Below are positions 28,834 to 37,898 of a DNA stretch of 64,000 nucleotides, one piece after another. Made by a program: the position numbers and the translations under genes. The notes under the pieces are model-generated. The model was not told the origin of the DNA. It saw only the letters and a program-made list of their open reading frames with translations, and searched no databases. Source of the stretch: Candidatus Gastranaerophilales bacterium (lineage in GTDB: Bacteria; Cyanobacteriota; Vampirovibrionia; Gastranaerophilales; Gastranaerophilaceae); contig CALUUI010000007.1 in NCBI GenBank assembly GCA_944323925.1, positions 1 through 64,000 on the forward strand, read 5' to 3'. The first letter of the stretch is position 1; every line of letters begins with the position of its first letter.

Positions 28834-31800
28834 ATGGATATTACAAACCAAAATTTAGGGTTAAAGAAATTATTAAAGCAGAATAATGTTCTTAACTACC
28901 AAACAACCCCAACTACAGAAGAAACAAAAGATTTACCTCAAAATCAACCCGGATTCAAAGGACTAAATGGTCTTAAAGGGCTTGGAAACTATGGTGCAGC
29001 AGCACTTTTATTAGGTTCAGCTATATTTGGACTTAGCTCTTGCGAAAAAACGACAATGAGTAATAATGAAACTTGGAACGTTACAGTTAAAGAAGATTCT
29101 GAAAAATATTTGCAACAAATTATAGAACTATTACAACAGTTAATCGCAAAAGATGATACATACAATGAACAAATTCTTGAAGCCATTGCTAATTTATCAG
29201 CATTAATTCAAGCAGGTCAAGACCAAGATAAAGCATATTATGAAACAATGACAGCATTAATGAACATTGTAAAAGAACTTGCTCAAAATATAAATAATAA
29301 TACATCTGAAAATGTTGAATTAACAAAACAAGGCTTAGAATTACTAAATAATATATTAGTAGCTTTACAAGAAAACAATGATTTAATCAAGCAATACGGT
29401 GACGGAATTATTGCATATATGGAAACAATTAAAGCAGCAATCGAAAATGGAAATAACTCATTGGTTGCTGTTCTTGAATTAATATGGGCCGATATTAAAG
29501 ATGGCAACACACAACTAATCGACAAAATCGACGGATTAGGTACTATCATTAATACGAATAATGAAGAATTACTAAATAAAATTACTGAAATCTATGAAAA
29601 CAGTGAATTAACAGCAGAAGAAAGAAACCAAAAAATACTTGATGCTATCAATGAAATTTCAACAATAGTTAAATCAATGGAAGTAACAATCTCTAGCCAA
29701 ACTGGAGAATTAAAAGAATTGTTACAATCATTCTTAGATGCATACAATAAAGGTCAAATCACTTCTGAAAAAATGATGGAACTTATGTATAATGCATTAA
29801 TTGAAGGTAATACATTAGATAAACTACAACTTGAACAAATACATCAAATTTATGTATCAATTGAAGAGGGTAAACTAACAGTAGCAGAAGCTCTAAAACA
29901 AATCTCTGAATTACTTGGAGATATCAATGAAACTCTTCAAGGTATGAGTTCACAATTAAATGAAATCTTCAATGGTATAACAGAAATTAATGAAAATGTA
30001 AAAGCCGGCAACAAAACAAATGCTGATTATCTGGCTATGATTTTTGAAAACAGCAATAAGCAAAATGAATACCTAGACAAATTGGTAACTTCAAACGATG
30101 CACAAGCACAACTTTTAGCAAAACTTGATACAAGATTTGAAGAAGCAATAACAGTTCTTTATAAGATTTCAGAAAATACCGGAAAAATTAACTATGAAGA
30201 ACTTATCAAAGTATTAAATGAAAACAACGCTGAAGTAGTTGAAACAATCAAAACTTCAATGGAAGAATTGGGCATAACAATTGATACAAACACTGACGAT
30301 GCCGTTTCTGCAATCATTGAAGAACTTGAATCATTCAAGACTCTAATCAGCGATAATAAAGTTGCAATGGATACAATCATTAATATATTATCATCTATTG
30401 ATTTAAATACTTCATTATCTAATATAGAAATGAAAGAATTACAAGCACTTGTAAAAGAATTACAAGCAACAATCAATGATAATAACGCAACACAAGAAGA
30501 AATTAATATTAAACTTGATCAAATTAAAGACTACTTAGCAAGTATTGACAGTACTTTAACCGAAATCAGCGGAAAACTATCCGAAGTACTTGGTAAGTTC
30601 AATACAATAATTGATCAAAACGATCAAGCACAAACTACTTATATTTCATACTTAGAACAGCTTATCAAAAATTCAAATCAACAAAACACTTATTTACAAG
30701 AAATGATTAAAGTTCAAAATGAAACAAAAGAAAATACTGCACAATTGATAGAACAAGGAACTCAAATCATTGAATTATTAAAGAGCGCAGATGATAAGTT
30801 AGGTGATTTGAACTACGCAAATCTAATTGCTGAACTTGAAAAATTAGATGCAAAATTAGCTGCTCAAATGAAAGAAATGATTGAAAAACTCGGTATCACT
30901 ATTAATGATAATACAAATAATGCTGCTGATAAGATTATCGCAGAACTTGAATCATTTAAGCAATATATAGCTGGTAGTGATGAAGCGATGACAAATATCA
31001 TTAATCTATTAAATTCTATTAACTTGAATACTGCACTAAGCAATACTCAAATGGAAGAACTTCTAAAATTAGTAGAAGATTTAAAAACAACAGCAGATAA
31101 AGATAGTGTCACCCAAGAAGAAATTAATACAAAACTTGATCAAATTAAAGACTACTTAGCAAGTATTGACAGTACTTTAACCGAAATCAGCGGAAAACTA
31201 TCCGAAGTACTTGATAAGTTCAACACTATAATTGATCAAAATGATCAAGCACAAACTACTTATATTTCATACTTAAAACAACTAATTCAAAATTCAAATC
31301 AACAAAATGCTTATTTACAAGAAATGATTAAGGTTCAAAATGAAACAAAAGAAAACACTGCACAATTAATAGAACAAGGAACTCAAATCATTGAATTATT
31401 AAAGAGCGCAGATGATAAATTAGGCGACTTAAATTATGCAAACTTAATCGCCGAACTTGAAAAACTGGATGAAAAATTAGCTGCACAATTAAAAGAAATG
31501 ATTGAAAATCTTGGCATAACAATTAATAACAATACAAACAATGCGGCTGACAAGATTATTGCAGAACTTGAATCCTTCAAGCAATATATTAATGATAATC
31601 AAGAAACAATGGATACTATTATCAATTTATTATCATCAATTGATTTGAATACTTCATTAAGTAACTCTCAAATGGATAAATTGTTGAAACTTGTAGAAGA
31701 ATTGACATCAATCGCAAATAATGATAGCGCAACACAAGAAGAAATCAATGTAAAACTTGATGAAATCAAAGATTTCTTAGCAAGCATTGATGGAAAACTT

Positions 31801-33057
31801 ACCGAAATCTTGAACAAAATTCAACAAGGTTTAGATAAATTTGACCAATTCCATGCAGAATATACCGCAAATTCTGATAAGTTCTTTGATGCTCTTGAAG
31901 CCCTCTCTAATAAAGTTGGCGATATATCAAACGAGTTAACTAATATCAAGGAAAATGGCGATATGATGCTTAACAAACTTGATAATCTCCAAGCATCAAT
32001 TAATGAAGTAATCAGTAACCTTGAACAAATTGAACAAAATCAAGGTGATGACTTAACTTATGCTGAATTACAAGAATTATTGAAGAACCAAAGTGAAGAA
32101 AACTTAACTAAGTTACAAGCAATGTTAGATGCGTTAGGTATCGATGCAGCTAATTATATGGATCAAAAAATAAGTGTTATACTTGACGCAATAAAAGCTG
32201 GAGCTGTAGATTTAACAACAACCAATAACCTTCTACAAACACTTATAAACCTTGTATCTAGTATTGGAAATTCAATGCCGGATGGTAGCGAATTAAATGC
32301 ATTACTTGAAGAACTTATTAATTCTTACAATAGCGGAAATGCCAACTTAAATGACAAACTTGAAGAAACTAACGAAAAATTAGAAGCTCTATATCAAAAA
32401 GTTTGTGATATGTATAATGAAGTAGTAAACTTGTCAAACAACTTCAAAACATATATGGCGTTATATGAAACGAATTCCGCAAGCATTTTAGGTAAACTTG
32501 ATGAAATAATGGGTGATTTAGAAAATGCAGGTTCTCTATTAAGCAGCTTAAATGCAGCTATGGCGGTTAATAACAACTACTTAAAAACCACAATTGAAAA
32601 AGCTGATGCTGTTATTGCTCAATTAGAAGAACTTTTAGCTAAAAATAGTGATGGACTAACAAAAGAACAACTAGAAGAAGTTCTTAAAGATGCCGGAACA
32701 TCATTAGAAACTCTACTTACTAACTTAAAGATTGATATTGTTGATTCTGGAGTACAAAATACAGCTGATATTATAAATGCTATCAAAAATAATACTTTAG
32801 ATTTAACAACAACTAACAATTTACTACAATCTTTATCTGGTCAAACAGGTGCTTTAGTAGATCTTGTTAAAAATCTAAATGATCCTGAAATTGTTATTGA
32901 TACAAGTAATATAGAAAAATTACTTACTGATTTGCAAGAAGCAATGAAAAACGGTAATAATTCTATACAAGATACAAATTCTCAATTAACAAATATCAAT
33001 CAACAAATTCAAGACTTGATTGAAGCAATTAAAAATCAAGATCAAACTACACCATAG
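28834..33057 (+). CDS. Giant coiled-coil putative lipoprotein with ~207-residue repeats
   Basis: A 1,407-residue protein, almost entirely long amphipathic helices (heptads of Leu/Ile with Asn, Gln, Glu, Lys and Thr). Residues 1-50 are polar and contain QPGFKG. A hydrophobic stretch then ends in LSSC (C70), a good lipobox but far from the start. From about 450 to 1,070 there are three copies of a 207-residue unit. The end is Gln/Asn-rich. I start at 28834, where GAAAGGAG precedes the ATG; an earlier TTG lacks a site. The fold suggests a long surface fibre or methyl-acceptor-like stalk, but no signalling domain is seen. Function unknown. It converges with the 33144 gene on one terminator. Confidence 0.75.
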   Translation: MDITNQNLGLKKLLKQNNVLNYQTTPTTEETKDLPQNQPGFKGLNGLKGLGNYGAAALLLGSAIFGLSSCEKTTMSNNETWNVTVKEDSEKYLQQIIELLQQLIAKDDTYNEQILEAIANLSALIQAGQDQDKAYYETMTALMNIVKELAQNINNNTSENVELTKQGLELLNNILVALQENNDLIKQYGDGIIAYMETIKAAIENGNNSLVAVLELIWADIKDGNTQLIDKIDGLGTIINTNNEELLNKITEIYENSELTAEERNQKILDAINEISTIVKSMEVTISSQTGELKELLQSFLDAYNKGQITSEKMMELMYNALIEGNTLDKLQLEQIHQIYVSIEEGKLTVAEALKQISELLGDINETLQGMSSQLNEIFNGITEINENVKAGNKTNADYLAMIFENSNKQNEYLDKLVTSNDAQAQLLAKLDTRFEEAITVLYKISENTGKINYEELIKVLNENNAEVVETIKTSMEELGITIDTNTDDAVSAIIEELESFKTLISDNKVAMDTIINILSSIDLNTSLSNIEMKELQALVKELQATINDNNATQEEINIKLDQIKDYLASIDSTLTEISGKLSEVLGKFNTIIDQNDQAQTTYISYLEQLIKNSNQQNTYLQEMIKVQNETKENTAQLIEQGTQIIELLKSADDKLGDLNYANLIAELEKLDAKLAAQMKEMIEKLGITINDNTNNAADKIIAELESFKQYIAGSDEAMTNIINLLNSINLNTALSNTQMEELLKLVEDLKTTADKDSVTQEEINTKLDQIKDYLASIDSTLTEISGKLSEVLDKFNTIIDQNDQAQTTYISYLKQLIQNSNQQNAYLQEMIKVQNETKENTAQLIEQGTQIIELLKSADDKLGDLNYANLIAELEKLDEKLAAQLKEMIENLGITINNNTNNAADKIIAELESFKQYINDNQETMDTIINLLSSIDLNTSLSNSQMDKLLKLVEELTSIANNDSATQEEINVKLDEIKDFLASIDGKLTEILNKIQQGLDKFDQFHAEYTANSDKFFDALEALSNKVGDISNELTNIKENGDMMLNKLDNLQASINEVISNLEQIEQNQGDDLTYAELQELLKNQSEENLTKLQAMLDALGIDAANYMDQKISVILDAIKAGAVDLTTTNNLLQTLINLVSSIGNSMPDGSELNALLEELINSYNSGNANLNDKLEETNEKLEALYQKVCDMYNEVVNLSNNFKTYMALYETNSASILGKLDEIMGDLENAGSLLSSLNAAMAVNNNYLKTTIEKADAVIAQLEELLAKNSDGLTKEQLEEVLKDAGTSLETLLTNLKIDIVDSGVQNTADIINAIKNNTLDLTTTNNLLQSLSGQTGALVDLVKNLNDPEIVIDTSNIEKLLTDLQEAMKNGNNSIQDTNSQLTNINQQIQDLIEAIKNQDQTTP
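30187..32045 (+). repeat. Three tandem ~620-bp coding repeats
   Basis: Units begin near 30187, 30805 and 31426. Between units one and two an 82-base block is identical (30511-30592 against 31132-31213, offset 621). The third copy is recognisable at an offset of 618 but more diverged. The lengths are multiples of three, so the reading frame is kept. Confidence 0.8.
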
Positions 33058-33075
33058 TTTCAATCTTTAAGATTT

Positions 33076-33118
33076 AAAAACACTCCCCTTTACTTTAAAA
33101 GTAAAGGGGAGTGTTTTT
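33076..33118. terminator. Bidirectional terminator between the two giant genes
   Basis: A 20-bp perfect inverted repeat (33076-33095 with 33099-33118) with A and T runs at its outer ends, placed between two convergent stop codons. Confidence 0.92.
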
Positions 33119-33143
33119 GTTTCACCGAGAAATTATATTATTA

Positions 33144-35477
33144 CTATTTGATAGTATAGCCTCTACCAGCTAAATTTTCTTTTTCTTTTTCAAGAGCTGC
33201 ATTTCTTTCTTCAATAGTACCATATACCCCAGAACCGAAATTTAGACGATCATTTTGATCTGCCCAACTCCAAGAATATTTACCAGGAGTTGTAACATAT
33301 TGTGTAGATTCCATTGAAACTCGACCGTCTACCATTCTTGAAGATATTGGATTACCGTTTCTATCTCTAGCTGCATCTTTAGATGTATATTTATCTCTTA
33401 AAGTTGCATCCGGTTCTTTTTCGCATAGTGACCAAGTATAGGTATTACCGCTCTTACAAGTATATGTTCTTCTAAGTTTTACACCGACTTCAGTCTTTGG
33501 CATATTAGCTTCTGATGGTTTAAATCCGTTCAATTCACCTTTTATGAATTTTCTCAATTCTGCAATATCTGCTTCATTAGAAATTGCTTTTCCATTTGCA
33601 TCAACATAACCAAGTCTTATGATACCATCCCAATATTCACCTGACTTATTATGATAAACACAATCTTCTGTTTCTTTTACTAATGGATGAACATCTTCGG
33701 TTTTAAATAATGCGACTTTTTCTGCTACAGGTTTTTCTGCTACTGGTTGTTGAACTACTGGCTCTGTTGGTGTCTTTAATGTTTTATTCACTAATTGTAA
33801 AACATCTGCCATAACTTTATCCAATTCTTTTTCATTCAATATATAACCATCACCACCGGCAGCATTATGTTTCATTTCTAATGTTAATTTTTCTCTTGCC
33901 GCATGATATGCTTTTTCAGGTACAATTTCTTCTTTCTTCATTGCTTGATCAACAATGCTTGCAATAAATGCAGTAGCTGCCGTTGCGATTACCGGTGCTG
34001 CACATAGATGAGTTGATTCGATATCAAGTTCTTTAATGTACTCAAATCCTATTACATCACCTAATTTAGTAATATCATATTTTCCACCGTTTTCTTCTGC
34101 CATTTTTTTCAATTGATCTTCTATCTTTTTATACATTTCATCAAATACTGTTGACTCAATGTTACCCATATCCCAATTCATTCCTAATGAAACTCTATCG
34201 TGGAACTCAACTTTGAATACATCTAACGCTGCAGCTGCAACTGCCGGAATAGATGCTAGTGCTGTATTAGCCACAGCCTTACCCAATTTGAGACCTTCGT
34301 ATTCATAACCGATATCTTTACCTAAACGCTTAACTTGACGTCTGGTACTGTAATTTTCATCTCCTTTTTCTTTATATATTGGAGCTAGGCTGTATTGTTT
34401 ACCACCAACTTCAATTGTACGGATATCACCTAATTTGATATTTTCTAATCCATCAGCCTTTGTATATACACCACCTGCCAATGTTGTAACTCTATCGATT
34501 TCACTTGTTTTGATTTCTTGACCGTCAATTGTTACAGTTGGAATTTCTGAAACTTTTTTACCTTTATTTTCTTCAATATTTTCTACGTTGAAATATTCAA
34601 CATTTTGAGATAGTTGAGCAATTCTTCTTTCATTGCTTCTACGGTTGAATGTTAAATCCGCTCCTGCCGCTTGAGCATATTCTGATGCAACATCTGCAGC
34701 ATCTTGCCCCTCATATTTTTTTACATTAGAAGCCGATGTGCCAACGTAACCTCTTTCTATATTTGAATTAACTCTGTTTCTTATTGCCAATACTTCTGAT
34801 ACGTTTTCAAATTGATCATCTTTTAGATAATCTTTTGTAAATCCAAAATACATATTTGCATCTTTTAATTCATCTTTTATTTGATCTCTAATCTTTGATG
34901 CTTTAATTGGATCTTCTATTGAATACAATTTGTCAATTATATCATTTACTGTAGGAATGCCATATTCTTTTGTTTTTTCTTGATATTCTGCTTGAACTTT
35001 TCCTAACTCTTGTTGATAATACAAAACTTCCTTTTGATCCTTTGTTAGTTCTTCTGGAACTGTCCTATTTGCTTTATAAATAAATTCTTCTGAATATTTA
35101 CCAAGCTTCTTTTGATATTTTTCTATTTGTTTTTCTAACTTTTCAATTTCTTTTCTTTGAGCCTTTGTTAATTTAATACCTTCCGGTACTAATGGATTTG
35201 TTTGAGATGGGCTTACTGCTCCTACGGCAACATCTACATTGGTTACACTTAAACCAAGCTCTTCTGCCTTTTCTCTATATACTAACATTGCACCTTCTGC
35301 AGATTGTCTTTTTGCTTCTGCTTTCTCGGTTTTGCCTTTTTGTTCAAGTTCATATGCTTCTTCTATTAATGAAACATAATCTTCTCTGATTTTATCCAAT
35401 TCTTTTGCTTCTGATTTTTTGATAAATCTTGCTTGAAAAATTGGATTTGAAACGTTTTGTACTGCATCTCCTGTCAT
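33144..35477 (-). CDS. Large unknown protein with N-terminal FQxR...SEAK motif
   Basis: A 777-residue protein that I do not recognise. The N-terminus NPIFQARFIKKSEAKEL resembles that of the GH77-like protein at 40917. Residues about 30-250 are charged coiled coil. A mixed region follows, with short hydrophobic alanine-rich helices (about 405-425 and 495-515). A Pro/Val-rich linker (PVVQQPVAEKPVAEK) leads to a C-terminal strand-rich domain with YTCKSGNTYTWSLCEKEPD. There is no signal peptide. AAGGGGAT precedes the ATG. It is monocistronic, with an HLR1-like box about 130 bases upstream. A structural or surface role is only a guess. Confidence 0.7.
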   Translation of the reverse strand: MTGDAVQNVSNPIFQARFIKKSEAKELDKIREDYVSLIEEAYELEQKGKTEKAEAKRQSAEGAMLVYREKAEELGLSVTNVDVAVGAVSPSQTNPLVPEGIKLTKAQRKEIEKLEKQIEKYQKKLGKYSEEFIYKANRTVPEELTKDQKEVLYYQQELGKVQAEYQEKTKEYGIPTVNDIIDKLYSIEDPIKASKIRDQIKDELKDANMYFGFTKDYLKDDQFENVSEVLAIRNRVNSNIERGYVGTSASNVKKYEGQDAADVASEYAQAAGADLTFNRRSNERRIAQLSQNVEYFNVENIEENKGKKVSEIPTVTIDGQEIKTSEIDRVTTLAGGVYTKADGLENIKLGDIRTIEVGGKQYSLAPIYKEKGDENYSTRRQVKRLGKDIGYEYEGLKLGKAVANTALASIPAVAAAALDVFKVEFHDRVSLGMNWDMGNIESTVFDEMYKKIEDQLKKMAEENGGKYDITKLGDVIGFEYIKELDIESTHLCAAPVIATAATAFIASIVDQAMKKEEIVPEKAYHAAREKLTLEMKHNAAGGDGYILNEKELDKVMADVLQLVNKTLKTPTEPVVQQPVAEKPVAEKVALFKTEDVHPLVKETEDCVYHNKSGEYWDGIIRLGYVDANGKAISNEADIAELRKFIKGELNGFKPSEANMPKTEVGVKLRRTYTCKSGNTYTWSLCEKEPDATLRDKYTSKDAARDRNGNPISSRMVDGRVSMESTQYVTTPGKYSWSWADQNDRLNFGSGVYGTIEERNAALEKEKENLAGRGYTIK

Positions 35478-35605
35478 AATAACATCCCCTTATTTTTTAT
35501 CCTGTGTTATTTATATAAAGTTTTTATAATTTATAAAATTGCCTTTTTTATCATCTTTTTCTTTTCTGTTTGTTTAAACTCCAATAATCATAAGGTTTTA
35601 TACTA

Positions 35606-35623
35606 TTTACAATTCTTAACATT
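35606..35623 (+). promoter_or_regulatory. HLR1-like direct repeat between divergent genes
   Basis: TTTACAAT-TC-TTAACATT, one mismatch from the HLR1 consensus. It lies between the genes at 33144 (minus) and 35739 (plus). This 261-base gap otherwise holds only promoter-like AT-rich sequence. Confidence 0.5.
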
Positions 35624-35704
35624 TATAGCTCAGAATATATATAATATATGCAAGAAGATACATATTATTGAAATAATCAACCAAAAGAGTGATTAATTAT
35701 AGTT

Positions 35705-35728
35705 CATAATTTGATATACTCAATTATG
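35705..35728 (+). promoter_or_regulatory. Promoter with inverted repeat around the -10 box
   Basis: Extended -10 TGA-TATACT (35715-35720) is flanked by CATAATT (35705-35711) and AATTATG (35722-35728), a 7-bp inverted repeat that could be an operator for the gene at 35739. Confidence 0.4.
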
Positions 35729-35738
35729 AGGTGAACGA

Positions 35739-35981
35739 GTGAATAAAGAAAATCTAGTAAAGCAAATACAAGAAAAAGAGCATCAAATCGAGAAATTAAG
35801 AAGTATAGCAGATTTATCGCCAGTATGTTCAGATTTATTTAACAAAGCAGTATTAGAAAAGGCTATTTTAAAAGAAGAGCTAAAAAAATTAACTGAGCCT
35901 GCTGCTGAAAAAATAATAAACAAGGTAAGGAATATATTTCCTTTTGGCGAAAAGAGAATTTGCGATTATTTTAAAAACTAA
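35739..35981 (+). CDS. Small coiled-coil hypothetical protein
   Basis: An 80-residue protein starting with GTG, with GAGGTG 5 bases upstream. The first 50 residues form a charged amphipathic helix (QIQEKEHQIEKLRSIA, then LEKAILKEELKKL). There is no signal peptide and I recognise no family. The 3' end overlaps the convergent rdgB gene by 11 bases. Its own promoter carries an inverted repeat, so it may be regulated. Confidence 0.6.
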   Translation: MNKENLVKQIQEKEHQIEKLRSIADLSPVCSDLFNKAVLEKAILKEELKKLTEPAAEKIINKVRNIFPFGEKRICDYFKN

Positions 35982-36552
35982 TGGTCTGGTTATTATTTAA
36001 AAATGTAAGCACTTGCTTTAGAGCATTAAAGCGATGTGAAATAGTATTTTTAACATCCTCCGGCAATTCTGCAATAGTTTCATTATAATTATCGGGCAGA
36101 AAAATCGGGTCATACCCAAATCCATTCAAACCTTTTGGTGAATGAGTTATTTTACCATAGCAATAACCTTTAGTTTGATAAAGGATTTCTCCGTTTGGAT
36201 TAACCAAAGTCATACAGCAGACAAATTTTGCGGCTCTATTATTTATATCTTTTAACTCACATAAAAGTTTTTTAATTCTTAACTCCTGTGTTTCTGCGTA
36301 TCTTGCAGAATACAAACCCGGCAAGCCATTCAAAGCATCAACACACAACCCTGAATCATCTGCTAAAGCTAATTTACCTGACAAGATAGCTGCTTCTTTA
36401 GCTTTTATATAAGAATTTTCTTCAAAAGTAGAGCCATTTTCGATAGGATTAAATCCACTTGGCGGAAGAATAAAAGTCACGCCTCTACCTGCACTGATTT
36501 GATTTACTTCTTCTAGTTTATGCAAGTTATTTGTTGCAAAAACAATTTCCAT
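35971..36552 (-). CDS. rdgB: XTP/dITP diphosphatase (RdgB/HAM1)
   Basis: Hydrolyses non-canonical purine triphosphates (dITP, XTP) to monophosphates and so keeps them out of DNA. The 193-residue protein has the N-terminal VFATNNLHKLEEV, FEENSYIKAKEAA, the catalytic LADDSGLCVDALNGLPGLYSARYA and the SPKGLNGFGYDPIFLP signature, with SHRFNAL near the end. It begins 2 bases after the uppS stop, so the two genes form an operon. The 3' end overlaps the small gene at 35739. Confidence 0.96.
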   Translation of the reverse strand: MEIVFATNNLHKLEEVNQISAGRGVTFILPPSGFNPIENGSTFEENSYIKAKEAAILSGKLALADDSGLCVDALNGLPGLYSARYAETQELRIKKLLCELKDINNRAAKFVCCMTLVNPNGEILYQTKGYCYGKITHSPKGLNGFGYDPIFLPDNYNETIAELPEDVKNTISHRFNALKQVLTFLNNNQTISF

Positions 36553-36554
36553 AC

Positions 36555-37298
36555 CTACTTACCCCAGCGACGATTTCTATTACCAAATTCAATTACGGCA
36601 TCACATAACAAATCTTTGTTAAACTCCGGCCAAAAACTTTTTGTCACATAAAACTCTGAATACGCAATCTGCCATAATAAATAATTTGAAATTCTCATTT
36701 CTCCACCTGTACGAATTAGCAAATCAGGATCAGGGATCTCTGATGTATACAATAATTTAGAAAGACTTTCTTCTGTAATATTATCTAGATTTATTTCACC
36801 ATTTTTAACTTTTATAGCCAGCTTCTTACAAGCAGAAACAATTTCCATACGAGAGCCATAATTAAAGGCTATTTGAAGATGCACACCTTTATTATCTTTT
36901 GTTTTTTCAACAGCATTATTAACAACTTGCTTTAATTGAGGAGTTAGAGCATCAATATCACCTATAAAACTGATTACTACACCATTATCATGCATCTCAT
37001 CCAATTCATTTTTAAGCGTTGACGCTAACAAGTCCATCAAAAAACGTACTTCTTCTGGTGATCTATTCCAATTCTCAGTGGAAAAAGCATATACTGTAAT
37101 ATATTTTATACCTAAGTCATCGGCAGCTCTCAAAGTTCTCTTTAAAGCACTTACGCCTTCCTTATGTCCAAACGCCGATGGTAAATGTCTTTCCTTTGCC
37201 CAGCGTCTATTACCATCCATTATTATTGCTATATGCTTTAAACCTGTTTCTGCAACTATATTCTTCGCAACTAAAAAATTCTCTTCCATAACTTTCAT
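36555..37298 (-). CDS. uppS: Undecaprenyl diphosphate synthase
   Basis: A cis-prenyltransferase that makes the C55 lipid carrier for peptidoglycan and surface glycans. The 247-residue sequence has IAIIMDGNRRWAKER with the catalytic aspartate, the YAFSTENWNRSPEEV segment, AFNYGSRMEI and DLLIRTGGEMRISNYLLWQ. No Shine-Dalgarno is visible. A TATTAT sequence lies 7 bases before the ATG, so this may be another short-leader mRNA. It is upstream of rdgB. Confidence 0.96.
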   Translation of the reverse strand: MKVMEENFLVAKNIVAETGLKHIAIIMDGNRRWAKERHLPSAFGHKEGVSALKRTLRAADDLGIKYITVYAFSTENWNRSPEEVRFLMDLLASTLKNELDEMHDNGVVISFIGDIDALTPQLKQVVNNAVEKTKDNKGVHLQIAFNYGSRMEIVSACKKLAIKVKNGEINLDNITEESLSKLLYTSEIPDPDLLIRTGGEMRISNYLLWQIAYSEFYVTKSFWPEFNKDLLCDAVIEFGNRNRRWGK

Positions 37299-37365
37299 AT
37301 ATACTATAATACTACAAAAACAAATAATATCTTACTAAGTTGTACATTACAAATAAAAAAATCTG

Positions 37366-37374
37366 TGCTACAAT
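37366..37374 (+). promoter_or_regulatory. Extended -10 promoter of the 37397 operon
   Basis: TGC-TACAAT (37366-37374). It is followed by AGAGGTG as ribosome binding site. Confidence 0.5.
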
Positions 37375-37396
37375 AATACAGTAAGAGGTGTTAAAT

Positions 37397-37885
37397 ATGA
37401 AGAGAATTAAAAAATATACTATATTAATATTAATGATATTAGGTCTGACATCAATACAACCCGCAACATCAGCACCTAATCCTGTTCTAGAACAGTCTAC
37501 AACAAAACCAATAACAAGTCAGCAAACAAATAATATAGAGCAAAATGCAATACAAGTAACTCCGCTTGCAGTAGTTGCTAACCCTTCTATGTTTTTAAAT
37601 AAAACAATTGTTATGACCGCAAAATTTGATAAATTTTCTACTGTTGGTTTAGATTATCCTCCAGCATTAAGAGCAACAGAGGATTATATAAGTTTTATGG
37701 TCTATAGAGATGATACTCAACACGATATTCCACTATCAGAATTGAAATTGTTTATGAAAAGAACTGATGCTCAAAAATTTATAGATTTAAAATCTAAAGA
37801 TAAAATAAAAATAACAGGGAAATTGTTTTCAACAGCATTAGGCGATGCTTGGGTAGATGTTATAGTTCTTGAAAGTATAAAATAA
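37397..37885 (+). CDS. Secreted OB-fold-like hypothetical protein
   Basis: A 162-residue exported protein. The signal peptide (MKRIKKYTILILMILGLTS) has probable cleavage after ATSA. A Gln/Thr/Asn-rich linker follows. From about residue 55 on there is a compact domain: a membrane-tether-like ANPSMFLNKTIVMTAKFDKFS strand pattern, then DKIKITGKLFSTALGDAWVDV, suggestive of a five-stranded OB fold. The ATG at 37397 has AGAGGTG 6 bases upstream; an earlier GTG overlaps that site. It lies 13 bases before the GH57 gene, so it is probably co-transcribed with it. Function unknown. Confidence 0.7.
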   Translation: MKRIKKYTILILMILGLTSIQPATSAPNPVLEQSTTKPITSQQTNNIEQNAIQVTPLAVVANPSMFLNKTIVMTAKFDKFSTVGLDYPPALRATEDYISFMVYRDDTQHDIPLSELKLFMKRTDAQKFIDLKSKDKIKITGKLFSTALGDAWVDVIVLESIK

Positions 37886-37898
37886 AGCTGGAGATAGT

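Noticed and set aside
30187-32045. Possible CRISPR-like or mobile repeat
   Set aside because: The repeats are 618-621 bases, in frame and without spacers, so they are coding duplications.
35457-35696. A 79-codon plus-strand frame overlapping the start of the 33144 gene
   Set aside because: Composition is AT-driven (Ile/Phe/Tyr-rich), no ribosome binding site, and it covers the promoter region of divergent genes.
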